Source: Halosolutus halophilus (lineage in GTDB: Archaea; Halobacteriota; Halobacteria; Halobacteriales; Natrialbaceae). Taken from it: a DNA stretch of 64,000 nucleotides. The notes under the pieces are model-generated. The model had not been told where the DNA came from. It saw nothing but the letters and a program-made list of their open reading frames with translations, and did no database searches. The position numbers and the translations under genes are program-made. The number at the start of each line of letters is the position of its first letter. Within the stretch, counting starts at the first letter, position 1. This document shows, piece by piece, positions 33,555-42,380 of this stretch. The stretch lies in NCBI RefSeq assembly GCF_022869805.1, contig NZ_CP094974.1, positions 4,526,001 to 4,590,000 on the forward strand, given 5' to 3'.

Positions 33555-34505
33555 TCAGTCGACCGTCGGTACCGGCGTCTCTGCGAGCACGTCCTCGACG
33601 ACGGCCTCCTTCTCGTCGCCGTCGACTCTGGCGTCCGCCGTCAGGACGAGCCGGTGGGTGAGCACGGGACGGGCGACCCGTTTCACGGTGTCGGGGGTGG
33701 CGTACTCGCGGCCCTCGATCACCGCACGGGCCCGGGTCGCTTCGAACAGGCGCTGCGAGCCGCGGGGTGAGACGCCGACGGCCACCCGGCGGTCCGATCG
33801 CGTGGCGCGCGTGAGTTCGATCATGTAGTCGATCAGGTCGTCGTGGACCCGCACCGTCTCCGGGACCCGCCTGATGTCGTCGACCCGATCGGGCGTCAGC
33901 ACCGCCTCGACGGACGGACTCCGTTCGTGGCGGTCCGCGCGACGCTTCAGGAGCGACGTCTCGCCCTCGAAACTCGGGTAACCGATGCTGGTCTTCGCGA
34001 GGAACCGATCGACCTGCGCCTCCGGCAGCGCGAACGTGCCCTCGTGTTCGATCGGGTTCTGCGTCGCGATGACGAAAAAGGGCTCCGGCAGCGATCGGGT
34101 TTCACCGCCGACGGTCACCTGTCGTTCTTCCATCGCCTCCAGCAGCGCGCTCTGGGTCTTCGGCGGTGCGCGGTTGATTTCGTCCGCGAGGACGACGTTG
34201 CTGAAGATCGGCCCTTCCCGGAACTCGAACTCCCGGTGCTGTTCGTTGAAGACGTGCGTCCCGGTTACGTCCGCGGGGAGCAGGTCCGGCGTGAACTGGA
34301 CCCGCGAGAACGAGAGTCCGAGTGCCGTCGCCATGCTGCGGGCAGTGAGCGTCTTCCCCGTCCCCGGCACGTCCTCGAGTAACACGTGACCGCGAGCGAG
34401 CAGGCCGAGGAGCGTGGTTTCGAGGAACGCCCGATCGCTGACGACCGATTCCTCGATCGCGTCGATGACTGCCGCGCACGTTTCGGCGGCATCGTCGATA
34501 TCCAT
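33555..34505 (-). CDS. MoxR-family AAA+ ATPase
   Basis: A 316-residue chaperone-type ATPase: Walker A LLEDVPGTGKTLTARSM, Walker B VVLADEINRAPPKTQSALLEAMEE, sensor 1 IATQNPIEHEGTFALPEAQ with an arginine finger in DRFLAKTSIGYPSFEGE, and a C-terminal lid domain. MoxR ATPases act with DUF58 and vWA proteins in remodelling or maturing client proteins. Here the gene is convergent with the DUF4129-DUF58 operon instead of being part of it, so co-expression would need separate regulation. The ATG at 34505 starts MDIDDAAETCAAVIDAIEES. Confidence 0.93.
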   Translation of the reverse strand: MDIDDAAETCAAVIDAIEESVVSDRAFLETTLLGLLARGHVLLEDVPGTGKTLTARSMATALGLSFSRVQFTPDLLPADVTGTHVFNEQHREFEFREGPIFSNVVLADEINRAPPKTQSALLEAMEERQVTVGGETRSLPEPFFVIATQNPIEHEGTFALPEAQVDRFLAKTSIGYPSFEGETSLLKRRADRHERSPSVEAVLTPDRVDDIRRVPETVRVHDDLIDYMIELTRATRSDRRVAVGVSPRGSQRLFEATRARAVIEGREYATPDTVKRVARPVLTHRLVLTADARVDGDEKEAVVEDVLAETPVPTVD

Positions 34506-34755
34506 GTGCCGTCCACCGTCGGCAGGCTACACAGAACTACCGATCGTCCGTCGCCAGTGACAGGTGCGCCGTCCGGGATCGGGAGCGCTACCCGACGTCC
34601 CGTGCTGGGAGGTTCCGAAGGGGCTCCGACGCTACCCGCGCCCCGGCGTCGATCGCGCTCGGCCGCTGGAATTCGATCGTCGATCGGAAACTCCCCGTGC
34701 GTGGCTTCCGGTTGTCAGACATTCGGCCGACGCGCGTCAGTAGAAGATCACCTGA

Positions 34756-34764
34756 TTTTATATA
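34756..34764 (+). promoter_or_regulatory. TATA box of the HalOD1 gene
   Basis: TTTTATATA is centred 27 bases before the ATG at 34787, so the transcript is probably leaderless. It is one of the strongest TATA boxes in the window. Confidence 0.7.
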
Positions 34765-34786
34765 CGTAAGTCTGGCAGCGACGGGT

Positions 34787-35053
34787 ATGGATCGGGGGCA
34801 ACCACTCAGTCTCACAGTCGTCGAACGTATCGCCGAACACGAAGGCGTTTCACCCGAGAACCTCCAGCCACCACTTCACTACGCCATCGATACGGAGGCA
34901 CTCGACTCGCTCTTTCGATCGTCCACGCCCGATGCGGTCTCCCCAACGGTCGAATTTCCGTACCGGGGGTACACGGTTCGCGTCGAGGGCGACGGTGACG
35001 TCTCGATTCTCGATCCCGAACCGGCCACGTGCTCGGAGAAAGAAGCCGCGTAA
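34787..35053 (+). CDS. Stand-alone HalOD1 output-domain protein
   Basis: An 88-residue protein starting MDRGQPLSLTVVERIAEHEG and containing PLHYAIDTEALDSLF and VEFPYRGYTVRVEGDGDVSI. The pattern L-x4-V-I-A-E-x-E-G, P-L-x3-I-D-x-D-A-L, F-x-Y-x-G-Y-x-V matches the HalOD1 domain found as an output module of haloarchaeal response regulators and as small free-standing proteins. Its biochemical role is unknown. It has a strong own promoter and no operon partner. Confidence 0.8.
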   Translation: MDRGQPLSLTVVERIAEHEGVSPENLQPPLHYAIDTEALDSLFRSSTPDAVSPTVEFPYRGYTVRVEGDGDVSILDPEPATCSEKEAA

Positions 35054-35490
35054 CGCCCGCTGCGGCGTGAGATTCCGCCGATAACGACGCCGTGATCGAT
35101 GCCATTCCCGTCGGTCACGGCTCGCGTCGTTCCTCGTGATCGAGCAGATGGTGGAACGATTGACCAGCGGGTTGACCGACCTGTTCTCAGTCGGTCCGAT
35201 CGACGTCCGAGCGATCGGTGACGCACTCATAGGGCGGTCTGACAGTCACTCGAACGTTCAGTTAGTACGCCGTTCTATTTGCGGGACGATTCGAGTAGCG
35301 GTTCCCCTCGCGCAGCCCGTCGGTTTTCGCTCGGAGTGCAGTCGCCGACGACCGTCCGAAACAGTGTGGATATCGGAGATACCAGGGAAGTAGTAAGAAC
35401 GCTGCGAGCTGTAATGAGGCGGATGAAGTCCTCGTGGACAGCGACCGGCGGTGCATACTCAAGGTCACGTCTCTGTTGGCTCGACCTGTC
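35054..35490. other. Gene-free stretch
   Basis: About 440 bases. One rightward frame from 35136 begins MIEQMVERLTSGLTDLFSVG, which looks protein-like for about 35 residues and then becomes Arg/Ser-rich with no domain; it may be a remnant, but I cannot support a gene. No repeats or RNA structure stand out. Confidence 0.35.
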
Positions 35491-36582
35491 ATGGACGGAA
35501 ACGATCCAGACGACCCGAGGCTCGACCGGCGATCGTACCTTTCCGGCGGCACCGCAACGCTGAGCGTCCTCTCACTGGGCGCTGGGAACGTGTTCGGTGT
35601 CGAGGACGACGCGACGACCGACCCGACGAGTCCGACTGACGAGGACGACGCGACGACCGACCCGACGAGCCCGACGAGCGACGTGTGCGTGACGATCATC
35701 GAGACGAACGCGCCAGTCGAGGGCGGGGACGTGCTCGAGGTGACCGCCGCCGTCGAGAACAGGGGCGAGACGACGATCCGACCGGAAGTCGAACAGCGCA
35801 TCGGCGGCGAGCTGCGAGCGACGATCGAGACGACGATCGCACCCGGTGAAACGGAGACGCTCGACCACAGTACGTATCGGACCTATCCAGTCGCCCAACC
35901 CGACGACCTGTCGGTCCGAATCGAGACGGCGAACGCCGCGGCCGAACGCACGATCGACGTGCTCGCCGTCGACGAACTGGACGCCGCGCAGACGACGCCC
36001 GGTCGAGAGATCGCGGTTCAGCCCGGCACAGCGGTCCTGTTCGAAGTCGAATCCGACACCCTCGACGAGTACGGTGGGGGAACGCACTGGTTTGTCGACG
36101 AAGCGTACGAGGGGCACGCAGCGGGGCCCTGGCACGCCGCCTACTACAGCCGGGAGGGCACACAGTACCTGACCCACACGTTCGAATCGCCGGGGACCTA
36201 CGAGGTAACTGCGGCCGTCGACGGCGACGAGCGGAACTATCGGGCGATCTGGAACGTCCGCGTGACACCGGATGGGACCGCAGCGCCGGTCATCGAGGAG
36301 CGCCAACCGATCGACGAATCGATCGGCGTCGGTCGCGATGGGACGACCGAACTCGAACTGACCGTCTCCCACCCAGACGGCGCCATCGACCGCGTCGTCT
36401 GGTGGCTCGGGCACGCGGACCGCATCCTCGGCGTGAGCGACGTGAGCGGTGCCGAAGACACCGCTTCGCTCACTCTCGACGGCGGCTGTCACGGCTGTCC
36501 GATTATCGCCTGGGTGATCGGTGACGACGGGTCGATCACCGCGGAACGGGTGTGGACGATCGACGATCGCACCGCAGGGTGA
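35491..36582 (+). CDS. Exported Tat-signal protein with CARDB/PKD-like beta domains
   Basis: A 363-residue protein. A twin-arginine signal (LDRRSYLSGGTATLSVLSLG) is followed by a repeated linker in which EDDATTDPTSPT occurs twice, with one base difference (35601-35680). A CARDB-like beta domain (VTAAVENRGETTIRPEVEQR) comes next, then a PKD-like domain (HTFESPGTYEVTAAVDGDE) and a third beta domain with a CHGC pair near the C-terminus. It is probably a surface or binding protein outside the membrane; no enzyme motif is visible. The ATG at 35491 gives the Tat signal; an upstream ATG would bury it. Confidence 0.7.
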   Translation: MDGNDPDDPRLDRRSYLSGGTATLSVLSLGAGNVFGVEDDATTDPTSPTDEDDATTDPTSPTSDVCVTIIETNAPVEGGDVLEVTAAVENRGETTIRPEVEQRIGGELRATIETTIAPGETETLDHSTYRTYPVAQPDDLSVRIETANAAAERTIDVLAVDELDAAQTTPGREIAVQPGTAVLFEVESDTLDEYGGGTHWFVDEAYEGHAAGPWHAAYYSREGTQYLTHTFESPGTYEVTAAVDGDERNYRAIWNVRVTPDGTAAPVIEERQPIDESIGVGRDGTTELELTVSHPDGAIDRVVWWLGHADRILGVSDVSGAEDTASLTLDGGCHGCPIIAWVIGDDGSITAERVWTIDDRTAG

Positions 36583-36883
36583 TTCCCTGCGACAACAGCG
36601 ATCGCGAGCCAACGTACACAGCGATCGCCCACATTCAACGTGGATCCCAACGGGTAACTCTCGGCCGAGCGTCCCGATCGGAACCGCGAGTCTGGAGCGA
36701 CGAACTGTGACGGGTACTGGTTCGTCGAGGACGATGCAGTATCCCGGCGCTGGACGCCGTGGCCGGTCCTGCCCCCGTCGACGCGAGCGACCCGCTTCGG
36801 GACGATCGTCGCGAATCGGAATCGGTGAAATCGGCGTGTGAGTTTGGAGAAAGCATTTACTCGCTTCTGCCGGAGACGGTGGT
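36583..36883. other. Gene-free stretch
   Basis: About 300 bases without a credible frame. A TATA-like GCATTTACTC near 36852-36861 serves the rightward lipoprotein gene at 36884. Nothing else is recognisable. Confidence 0.4.
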
Positions 36884-37234
36884 ATGAACCGCCAATCGGT
36901 CCTCGCTGTGACTGGTCTCGCCATCTCCGGCGTCGTCGCTGGCTGTACGGCCGATCGGGCATCGACGCCGGCGTGTCACCTGATGCACGAGGTGGTCGAG
37001 TCGTCGGCCGACTACGGTGCGACGATCGAAACGTACCGCTACGAGAACCTGAGCAGCGAGGCACAGCAGGTGTTCGACCGGGCCGTCACCGACGGTTACT
37101 ACGAAACCACGAATCAGAGCCTGAACGCCCCGGAATTCCGGTACTGGGACACGACAGCCGTCTACGACGTCACATACAAGAACGAGACGCACGTCCTGTT
37201 GACGTACACGGGTGAGGGCTGTGAAAGCGAGTAA
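36884..37234 (+). CDS. Small lipoprotein of unknown function
   Basis: A 116-residue exported protein: signal peptide MNRQSVLAVTGLAISGVVAG ending at a lipobox cysteine (VVAGC, Cys21). The mature part is polar and contains ATIETYRYENLSSEAQQVFD and FRYWDTTAVYDVTYKNETHV. Such haloarchaeal lipoproteins with a Y-x-Y-E-N-L-S-x-E-A-Q pattern recur in several species from memory, but no function is known to me. A TATA-like element precedes the ATG by about 27 bases. Two further cysteines could form a disulphide. Confidence 0.65.
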   Translation: MNRQSVLAVTGLAISGVVAGCTADRASTPACHLMHEVVESSADYGATIETYRYENLSSEAQQVFDRAVTDGYYETTNQSLNAPEFRYWDTTAVYDVTYKNETHVLLTYTGEGCESE

Positions 37235-37332
37235 CTCCCGGTTCCATCCCGGCCGTGGAGGTGGTGAAAATCCGCCAGACGGCCGTGCATTCGCCTCGCA
37301 ACCGCTGTCCAGCCGCATCACCGTCGCATCGC

Positions 37333-38148
37333 ATGAGTGAGCAACAGGACCGATTCAACGGCGACACGAGGGTTTTGCACCGGCGAGCGGTCAGAACGCC
37401 GCTCCCGGACGAGGACGCCGAGCGGATGTTCCACCGGAACATGATGGCCGTCGCGGATGCCCGAGAGCGGAAAGCAGACCTGCTCGCCGACCCCGACGTC
37501 CCGTTGCTGGCCGCCTACGAGGCGGAACTCGATCGCCTCGCCGAGACGTTCGAGCGTCGACTCCGTCGGATCGCGGGTGACGACTACGAGGAAGCGGCGA
37601 TCGCGTACCACCGCGGCGAGCGCGACGATCGGATCGGTGCGCTCATCGCGTACTACGTCGAGGGTCTCTGGCGGATCCAGCAGCGGACCACCGTCACGGA
37701 CATGCTGTTCTCCCCGCTCATCCTGCGCTATCCCGATAGTTTCACGGTGAACATCCGTTTTGCCAGCGCGTACACGACGCCCGAATCCGTCGTCTACGAG
37801 TCGCCCGAGCACTCGACCGACGATCTGGACGACGAGCACGCCGAGACGTACTACGAGGAAAGCCTGTACTCACAGCGGCAGGCGGCGGCCTACGTCCGCG
37901 AGACGGCGGACATCATCCGCGAGCAGTTTCCCCACCCCGACGAGTCCTCGTTCGACGAGCGCAAGTACGGCGGCATCGTCGCGGCGGGCGGCCGGCGCGG
38001 ATCGGTCTTTTCGGACGTGCTCACGTCCGTGGAGCCGGATCCCGATCGGTTCTCGGAGCCGATCACCGAACCGACCCTCGTCGAAGAGGGCCGAGAGGCG
38101 AAGCGAACGGAACGGGAACTCTTTCCCCATAGCGACGTGGTCCACTGA
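37333..38148 (+). CDS. Hypothetical acidic cytoplasmic protein (271 aa)
   Basis: It starts MSEQQDRFNGDTRVLHRRAV and is rich in Glu, Asp, Arg and Tyr. A predicted helical region (RKADLLADPDVPLLAAYEAE, then LDRLAETFERRLRRIA) is followed by TDMLFSPLILRYPDSFTVNI and a C-terminal PHPDESSFDERKYGGIVAAG. I recognise no family, catalytic motif or membrane segment. It is followed by the structured gene-poor stretch before tRNA-Pro; a frame upstream of the ATG exists but lacks protein character. Confidence 0.6.
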   Translation: MSEQQDRFNGDTRVLHRRAVRTPLPDEDAERMFHRNMMAVADARERKADLLADPDVPLLAAYEAELDRLAETFERRLRRIAGDDYEEAAIAYHRGERDDRIGALIAYYVEGLWRIQQRTTVTDMLFSPLILRYPDSFTVNIRFASAYTTPESVVYESPEHSTDDLDDEHAETYYEESLYSQRQAAAYVRETADIIREQFPHPDESSFDERKYGGIVAAGGRRGSVFSDVLTSVEPDPDRFSEPITEPTLVEEGREAKRTERELFPHSDVVH

Positions 38149-38180
38149 GGTGGCGCGTGTAACGCGGGCGGCGAGTCCAC

Positions 38181-38360
38181 ACTTATTAGTGCACTTGTTA
38201 TTCCAAACTGCTTTGGAGTCACGCATAACTGTGTGTACACGTACCAAGGAAGTACGGCAGGGAACCACTTCATAACCCCCGGCTGTGACAGAACCGAACT
38301 CCTGCTCCCTGCCGCCCCACTCCCACGCTAACACGGTTGCACAGCTACAGCCGGATTCGA
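38181..38360 (+). ncRNA. Candidate structured RNA or mobile-element relic
   Basis: About 380 bases between the previous gene and tRNA-Pro lack a credible frame but hold several inverted repeats: CCAAA/TTTGG (38203-38216), GTGTACAC palindrome (38233-38240), CGTAC/GTACG (38240-38256), CGGCAGGGA with TCCCTGCCG (38255-38263, 38306-38314), and CCGGCTGT with ACAGCCGG (38279-38286, 38347-38354). The last two stems interleave, giving pseudoknot potential. A TATA-like ACTTATTAG (38181-38189) precedes them by the archaeal spacing. A transcript from about 38210 to 38360 is therefore plausible; transcription is unproven. Confidence 0.35.
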
Positions 38361-38533
38361 CTGGTTCACAGCACGGTCGACTCTACGACGGGAGTGCCGG
38401 TATCACTGTTACCGTCACCGATCCCGATCGGAACTCTACCGACATCATGACCACCTCCAGAAAGCGGTCGCCGATCGGTGTGTGAACGGTGACTGCAAAG
38501 CGGCAAAATTTCCCGCTTTACTTATATACCGTA

Positions 38534-38606
38534 TGGGATCGCCCGGATTTGAACCGGGGTCACGGGCACCCAAGGCCCGAAGTATACCAGGCTAACCCAC
38601 GATCCC
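38534..38606 (-). tRNA. tRNA-Pro (anticodon UGG)
   Basis: A 73-base tRNA on the minus strand, without encoded CCA. Acceptor arms GGGATCG/CGATCCC pair exactly with discriminator A. The anticodon stem CGGGC/GCCCG encloses the 7-base loop CTTGGGT, anticodon TGG. The T arm is CCCGG-TTCAAAT-CCGGG. There is no intron. On the minus strand a TATA-like CCTTTATGG lies about 30 bases upstream (plus coordinates near 38632-38640), and the 3' side is AT-rich. Confidence 0.95.
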
Positions 38607-38699
38607 GTACCCACCGTTTTGCCCGGATGCCATAAAGGGTTTCGTTACGCTGTGGGTACAGTGGCCAACGCTTTACCCGGCCAGAACGTACAGTCAGGT

Positions 38700-38957
38700 A
38701 TGGCTACCGGAATCGAAATCCTCCTGCTGGTTCTGGTCCTCGTATTCGTGCTCGGGGCCTCGACCATCATCGAGACCGTCCGCCCCTTCATCGTCAACGC
38801 GGCCGTCGGACTGCTGGTGTTGTTCCTCGCGCAAGTCGTCTTCGGGCTCTCGATCGCCGTCACCCCGATCGCGCTCGTGATCGTGGCGATCGGCGGCGTC
38901 CCCGGTTCGGTGCTGGTGATCCTGCTGTCGCTGTTCGGGATCGCCTTCGTCCCCTGA
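38700..38957 (+). CDS. Small BofA-like membrane protein
   Basis: An 85-residue protein starting MATGIEILLLVLVLVFVLGA. Three hydrophobic segments follow the pattern of the pro-sigma-K processing inhibitor (BofA) family: a helix, ETVRPFIVNAAVGLLVLFL, and ITPIALVIVAIGGVPGSVLV-like segments ending FGIAFVP. In bacteria BofA restrains a membrane protease; the archaeal role is unknown. A TATA-like CTTTACC lies about 27 bases upstream. The gene is divergent from tRNA-Pro. Confidence 0.75.
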   Translation: MATGIEILLLVLVLVFVLGASTIIETVRPFIVNAAVGLLVLFLAQVVFGLSIAVTPIALVIVAIGGVPGSVLVILLSLFGIAFVP

Positions 38958-39131
38958 GCGCCCCTCCCGGCGCAATCCGGGCCCTCCGCCGCGATCGATC
39001 GTCGGAACGGAGTGAGACACGGCGAGAGCGCACGTGATCGAGACGGAGAGCGCTGGTCACTGCGATCGTCTCGTCACGTTCCAGTCAGATGAGAAAGAGT
39101 TTCATGTACAACTGATAGACACTCGCGTACG

Positions 39132-39866
39132 ATGGTCCCTGTTCGCTACACGTTCTGGCAACTCCTCGTATCGCCGGCGACGTTCTTCGACGAACGGCCC
39201 CCGGCCGAAACCCTCCCGATCGCGGCAGGGCTGGTCGTCCTGTACGCGCTCGCTCTCGTCGGTGGAATCTTGCTCGTCGGATCGATGCTCGCCGGAGCGA
39301 TCGATGCGACGGTAACGATGGACAACCCCGATCGACCGCCCGAAGGGATCTGCGAACAGCACCCGGACGATCCGAACTCGATCCTGGGCGAGAACTGCGA
39401 CGAACCGGAGACGATCGAACGCGATGCGGGCGCGCTGGTCCGGGAGGCGGTCTACGACTACCTCTGGGTCGCGCTGGTCGGGCCGTTCGTCCCGTGGATC
39501 GTCGGCGGGGTGGTGCTGTACGCCGCCGGGCGGTTCATGGGCGGCACGCCGTCCTTCCCGGGAACACTGGCACTCGCGGGCTGGGCGGCGCTGCCGGAGT
39601 TCCTTCGGCTCGCGGCCGGACTCGTCGGATTGCGCGTCGCCCTTGCCGACGTGACGATCACCGAACCCGAGCGAGGGGTCGCTGTGCTGGAGGCGGCGAT
39701 GGCCCCGGTGGAACCAGTTCTCCTGGCCGTCTTCCTCGTCACGGCCGGCTGGCAGTGGTACCTGCTCACCGGCGGACTCACTCGAGAAGCGGACATCTCC
39801 CGGGGAGCGGCCGCGATAGGTGTGGCCGTCCCGCTGGGAATGTTCACCCTTCTGAGTATCGCGTAA
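39132..39866 (+). CDS. YIP1-family membrane protein
   Basis: A 244-residue protein starting MVPVRYTFWQLLVSPATFFD, the F-x2-L-L-x-S-P-x-x-F-F-D/E motif typical of archaeal YIP1 proteins. Five hydrophobic segments follow (about 28-55, 110-135, 140-165, 195-215, 225-244), with a large polar loop containing two cysteines between the first two. The function is unknown; these proteins are thought to act in membrane organisation. Confidence 0.8.
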   Translation: MVPVRYTFWQLLVSPATFFDERPPAETLPIAAGLVVLYALALVGGILLVGSMLAGAIDATVTMDNPDRPPEGICEQHPDDPNSILGENCDEPETIERDAGALVREAVYDYLWVALVGPFVPWIVGGVVLYAAGRFMGGTPSFPGTLALAGWAALPEFLRLAAGLVGLRVALADVTITEPERGVAVLEAAMAPVEPVLLAVFLVTAGWQWYLLTGGLTREADISRGAAAIGVAVPLGMFTLLSIA

Positions 39867-40208
39867 CGGCTGGGCTACCCGGACTGTCCCGGCCGAGCCG
39901 AGCCAGCGTGATCCAGCCCCGGTCTTTCTCGCGTCGATTCCGATCGCGTCCTCCCCGGCGGAACGACGTTTTCGGCACACGTCCGGATCCTGCCGCGTGG
40001 ACTGGACGAGCGAGACTTTCGCTGGGGATCGATCGCTCCTGGAGTAGACGGAACCGTGCCGGTCTGCCGTGGGCTCGCGCCCGTGCTGGACGGCGAAAAC
40101 GTCGAGTTTCGGCCGTTCCCCTTCCGACGACGAGCAGGAGCGAAACGGGTTCTGACGGATCGCCGGTTCGGCCTCGCGACGAGTCCCGAGAACCGGATCC
40201 AGCCGGAA
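39867..40208. other. Gene-free convergent region
   Basis: About 340 bases between two convergent genes. Frames on both strands are Arg-rich shadows. I see no strong hairpin, repeat or promoter. Confidence 0.4.
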
Positions 40209-42275
40209 CTACAGGTCCTCGTCGCGCAGTTCCAGGTCCGCGATCAGTTCGTAGGGGTGGGCGTCCTTTCGGATACCGTCGAGGAGGGTGAAGGCCTCGC
40301 CGGGATCGAGGAAGTGTTCGGTGACGACCTGCCCGAGCGGCGTCGGTTCGAAGCCGTCGATAAAGTCGTACTGGAGCAGTTTCCCGATCGCGTGTTTCGT
40401 CGGGACGTCGCCGAGCATCCGATCGTTGAGCGCCTTGGCGGCCTTGCCGCCGACGGTGATGTTGGCGAGGGTCTCCTCGACGGCGGCGTCCTCGTCGTAG
40501 TGGGTCATCACCGACTCCATGTCCCCCTTCAGGAGTTTGAACGCGACCTCGTCTTCGCTCATCTCCATCGAGTTGTGGTAGGCGCAATCCGGTTCGACGA
40601 GGACGTACACCTTGCCCGTGTCGTGGTAGTCGGGCCGGCCAGCCCGCCCGAGCATCTGGTGGAATTCCTGGACGGAGAGCCACTCGATGCCCATCGCCAG
40701 CGAGTCGAAGACGACCTGCGAGGCCGGGAAGTCGACGCCCGCGGCGAGCGCGGCGGTCGTCACGACGGCCGCGAGGTCCTGGTCGCCGAACTGGCGCTCG
40801 ACTTTCTTCCGGCGCCCGTAGTCCAGCCCGGCGTGGTACGGCGCGGAGGAGTACTCGAGTTTCCGGCTGATCTCGTGACAGCGCCGCCGGGAGTTCGTGA
40901 AGATGATCGTCTGGCCGCGATACCCCTTCGAGGACTCGGTGTCGAACTCCCGTCTGACGAGTTTGTTCTCGATCCGCATTTTCTCCTGGCCGTCGGCGAA
41001 GGTGACGTGGCGCTCGATCGGTACCGGTCGCTCCTCGAACTCGATGAGGGTCGATTCGAGCGACTTCGCGAGGTGTTCGGGGTTGCCGACGGTCGCGGAG
41101 AGGTAGATCCACTGCGCACCGGTGTAGTCGTCCCGTCGCGTCGCCCGCTGCTCGCAGGTGTACTTGAGCCGCGAGATCAGGCCGTCGAGGCGGTGGCCCC
41201 GCTCGTCCTCTTTGAGCGTATGGACCTCGTCGATGACGACGGTCCCGATGTCACCCATGTCCTTGCCCGTCCGCAGGGCGTGGTCGATCCCCTCGTAGGT
41301 GCCGACGATCACGTCGGCGCTGGGATCGAACTGGTTGCCGTTGTCGCTGATCCGGCTCGCACCCACGCGAATGGAGACGTCGACGAGGTGACCGTACTCG
41401 TCCTTGAAGTCCTCGTACTTCTGGTTCGCGAGCGCGACCAGCGGCACGAGAAAGAGCATCTTCCCCTTGCCGTTCAGCACGCGATTGATCCCGGCCATCT
41501 CGCCGACCAGCGTCTTCCCTGTCGCCGTGGCCGACACTACCATCTGGTCGTCGCCCTCGAACAGTCCGTTCTCGACGGCGAGACTCTGGACGGGAAGCAA
41601 GGTCTCGAATCGATCCTCCAGCAGGTTCTGCAGCCCCGGGTGCAGGTTCAGCGAGTCCACCCGGACGGGGTCGACCTCGTCGGTGGTCGCCGAGATGGTA
41701 TCGAACTTCGTGAGGTCGGGATCGAGCTGTCCTTTCAGAAGGTTGACGATCCGATCGAGGTCCTGAACCTCGAGCATGAGTTCTTCGAGGCGCTCCTTGG
41801 CGGCGCCGGTGACCCGTCCGCTGCCGGAGTAGGTCAGCTGTCGCTCGAGTTCCTGGCGTGCGCAGTCGCGGCAGATCCAGTCCTCGTCGTCCTTGACGGC
41901 GGTCTCGGTGGTGATCGGCGAGTACCGGCCCGCGGAGGCGCAGTAGCGGCAGGTCCGAACGGCCTTGGCCTTGTCCGCGAGCTGGTAGCCGGCGAACATC
42001 TCCCGCAATTCGCGCCGCCCCTCGGGCGAGGTCTGCTCGGAGATGCGGATCCGCTTCGCTCGGCGGGTGAGTTCGACGAACTCGTCGGGCTGCCGGGGCT
42101 CCTCGCTCGAGCCCTGTTTGAGCCGGAACTTCGCGGGCCGGGGGCCGGCCGAGGTCTCCGAGAGTCCGAGTTTCGCCCGGAACAGCCGCTGACCATCCCG
42201 TTCGACGACGACGAGGTAGTCGTCACCCGTCTCGTGACAGAAGATCGTCTCGACGTCCTGGACCTGCTTCGACAC
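40209..42275 (-). CDS. Ski2-like DEAD/DEAH-box helicase with N-terminal zinc domain
   Basis: A 688-residue superfamily 2 helicase. An N-terminal region of about 190 residues holds a cysteine cluster (CRYC near 109-112 and CRDC near 134-137). The helicase core begins with LLPVQSLAVENGLFEG and VSATATGKTLV (Walker A variant), then VVIDEVHTL (motif II, DEVH), LSATVGN (III), and QMLGRAGRPDYHDTGK (VI). The C-terminal part is helical. It is related to Hel308/Ski2 families; haloarchaeal homologues often carry an extra domain of unknown role (DUF5814 from memory). It probably acts on RNA or on stalled forks. The gene lies downstream of the iron transporter genes on the same strand, 105 bases away. Confidence 0.88.
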   Translation of the reverse strand: MSKQVQDVETIFCHETGDDYLVVVERDGQRLFRAKLGLSETSAGPRPAKFRLKQGSSEEPRQPDEFVELTRRAKRIRISEQTSPEGRRELREMFAGYQLADKAKAVRTCRYCASAGRYSPITTETAVKDDEDWICRDCARQELERQLTYSGSGRVTGAAKERLEELMLEVQDLDRIVNLLKGQLDPDLTKFDTISATTDEVDPVRVDSLNLHPGLQNLLEDRFETLLPVQSLAVENGLFEGDDQMVVSATATGKTLVGEMAGINRVLNGKGKMLFLVPLVALANQKYEDFKDEYGHLVDVSIRVGASRISDNGNQFDPSADVIVGTYEGIDHALRTGKDMGDIGTVVIDEVHTLKEDERGHRLDGLISRLKYTCEQRATRRDDYTGAQWIYLSATVGNPEHLAKSLESTLIEFEERPVPIERHVTFADGQEKMRIENKLVRREFDTESSKGYRGQTIIFTNSRRRCHEISRKLEYSSAPYHAGLDYGRRKKVERQFGDQDLAAVVTTAALAAGVDFPASQVVFDSLAMGIEWLSVQEFHQMLGRAGRPDYHDTGKVYVLVEPDCAYHNSMEMSEDEVAFKLLKGDMESVMTHYDEDAAVEETLANITVGGKAAKALNDRMLGDVPTKHAIGKLLQYDFIDGFEPTPLGQVVTEHFLDPGEAFTLLDGIRKDAHPYELIADLELRDEDL

Positions 42276-42380
42276 GATCCCGAATAGCGGCGTGATCTAC
42301 TTGAGCGATTCGGACTCGGGCGCGTCGGCCACGACGGTCGGGCCGAACGTGGATCCGTGGCGGAGATGTCGACCGATCGC

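Noticed and set aside
35136-35393. A rightward frame beginning MIEQMVERLTSGLTDLFSVG
   Set aside because: Only the first 35 residues look protein-like; there is no ribosome-binding site, TATA spacing or conserved domain that I can see.
35572-36924. A leftward open frame of 450 codons over the exported Tat-signal protein
   Set aside because: It runs antisense to a better-supported gene and has the Arg/Asp/Val-rich composition of a shadow frame.
38285-38485. A 66-codon rightward frame between the structured element and tRNA-Pro
   Set aside because: It lacks a promoter at the right place and a recognisable pattern, and it overlaps the strong inverted repeats that suggest RNA structure instead.
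40056-42287. A long rightward open frame of 743 codons opposite the Ski2-like helicase
   Set aside because: It is antisense to a clear helicase; its sequence is Val/Asp/Arg/Leu-rich with no domain, as expected from the complement of a GC-rich gene.
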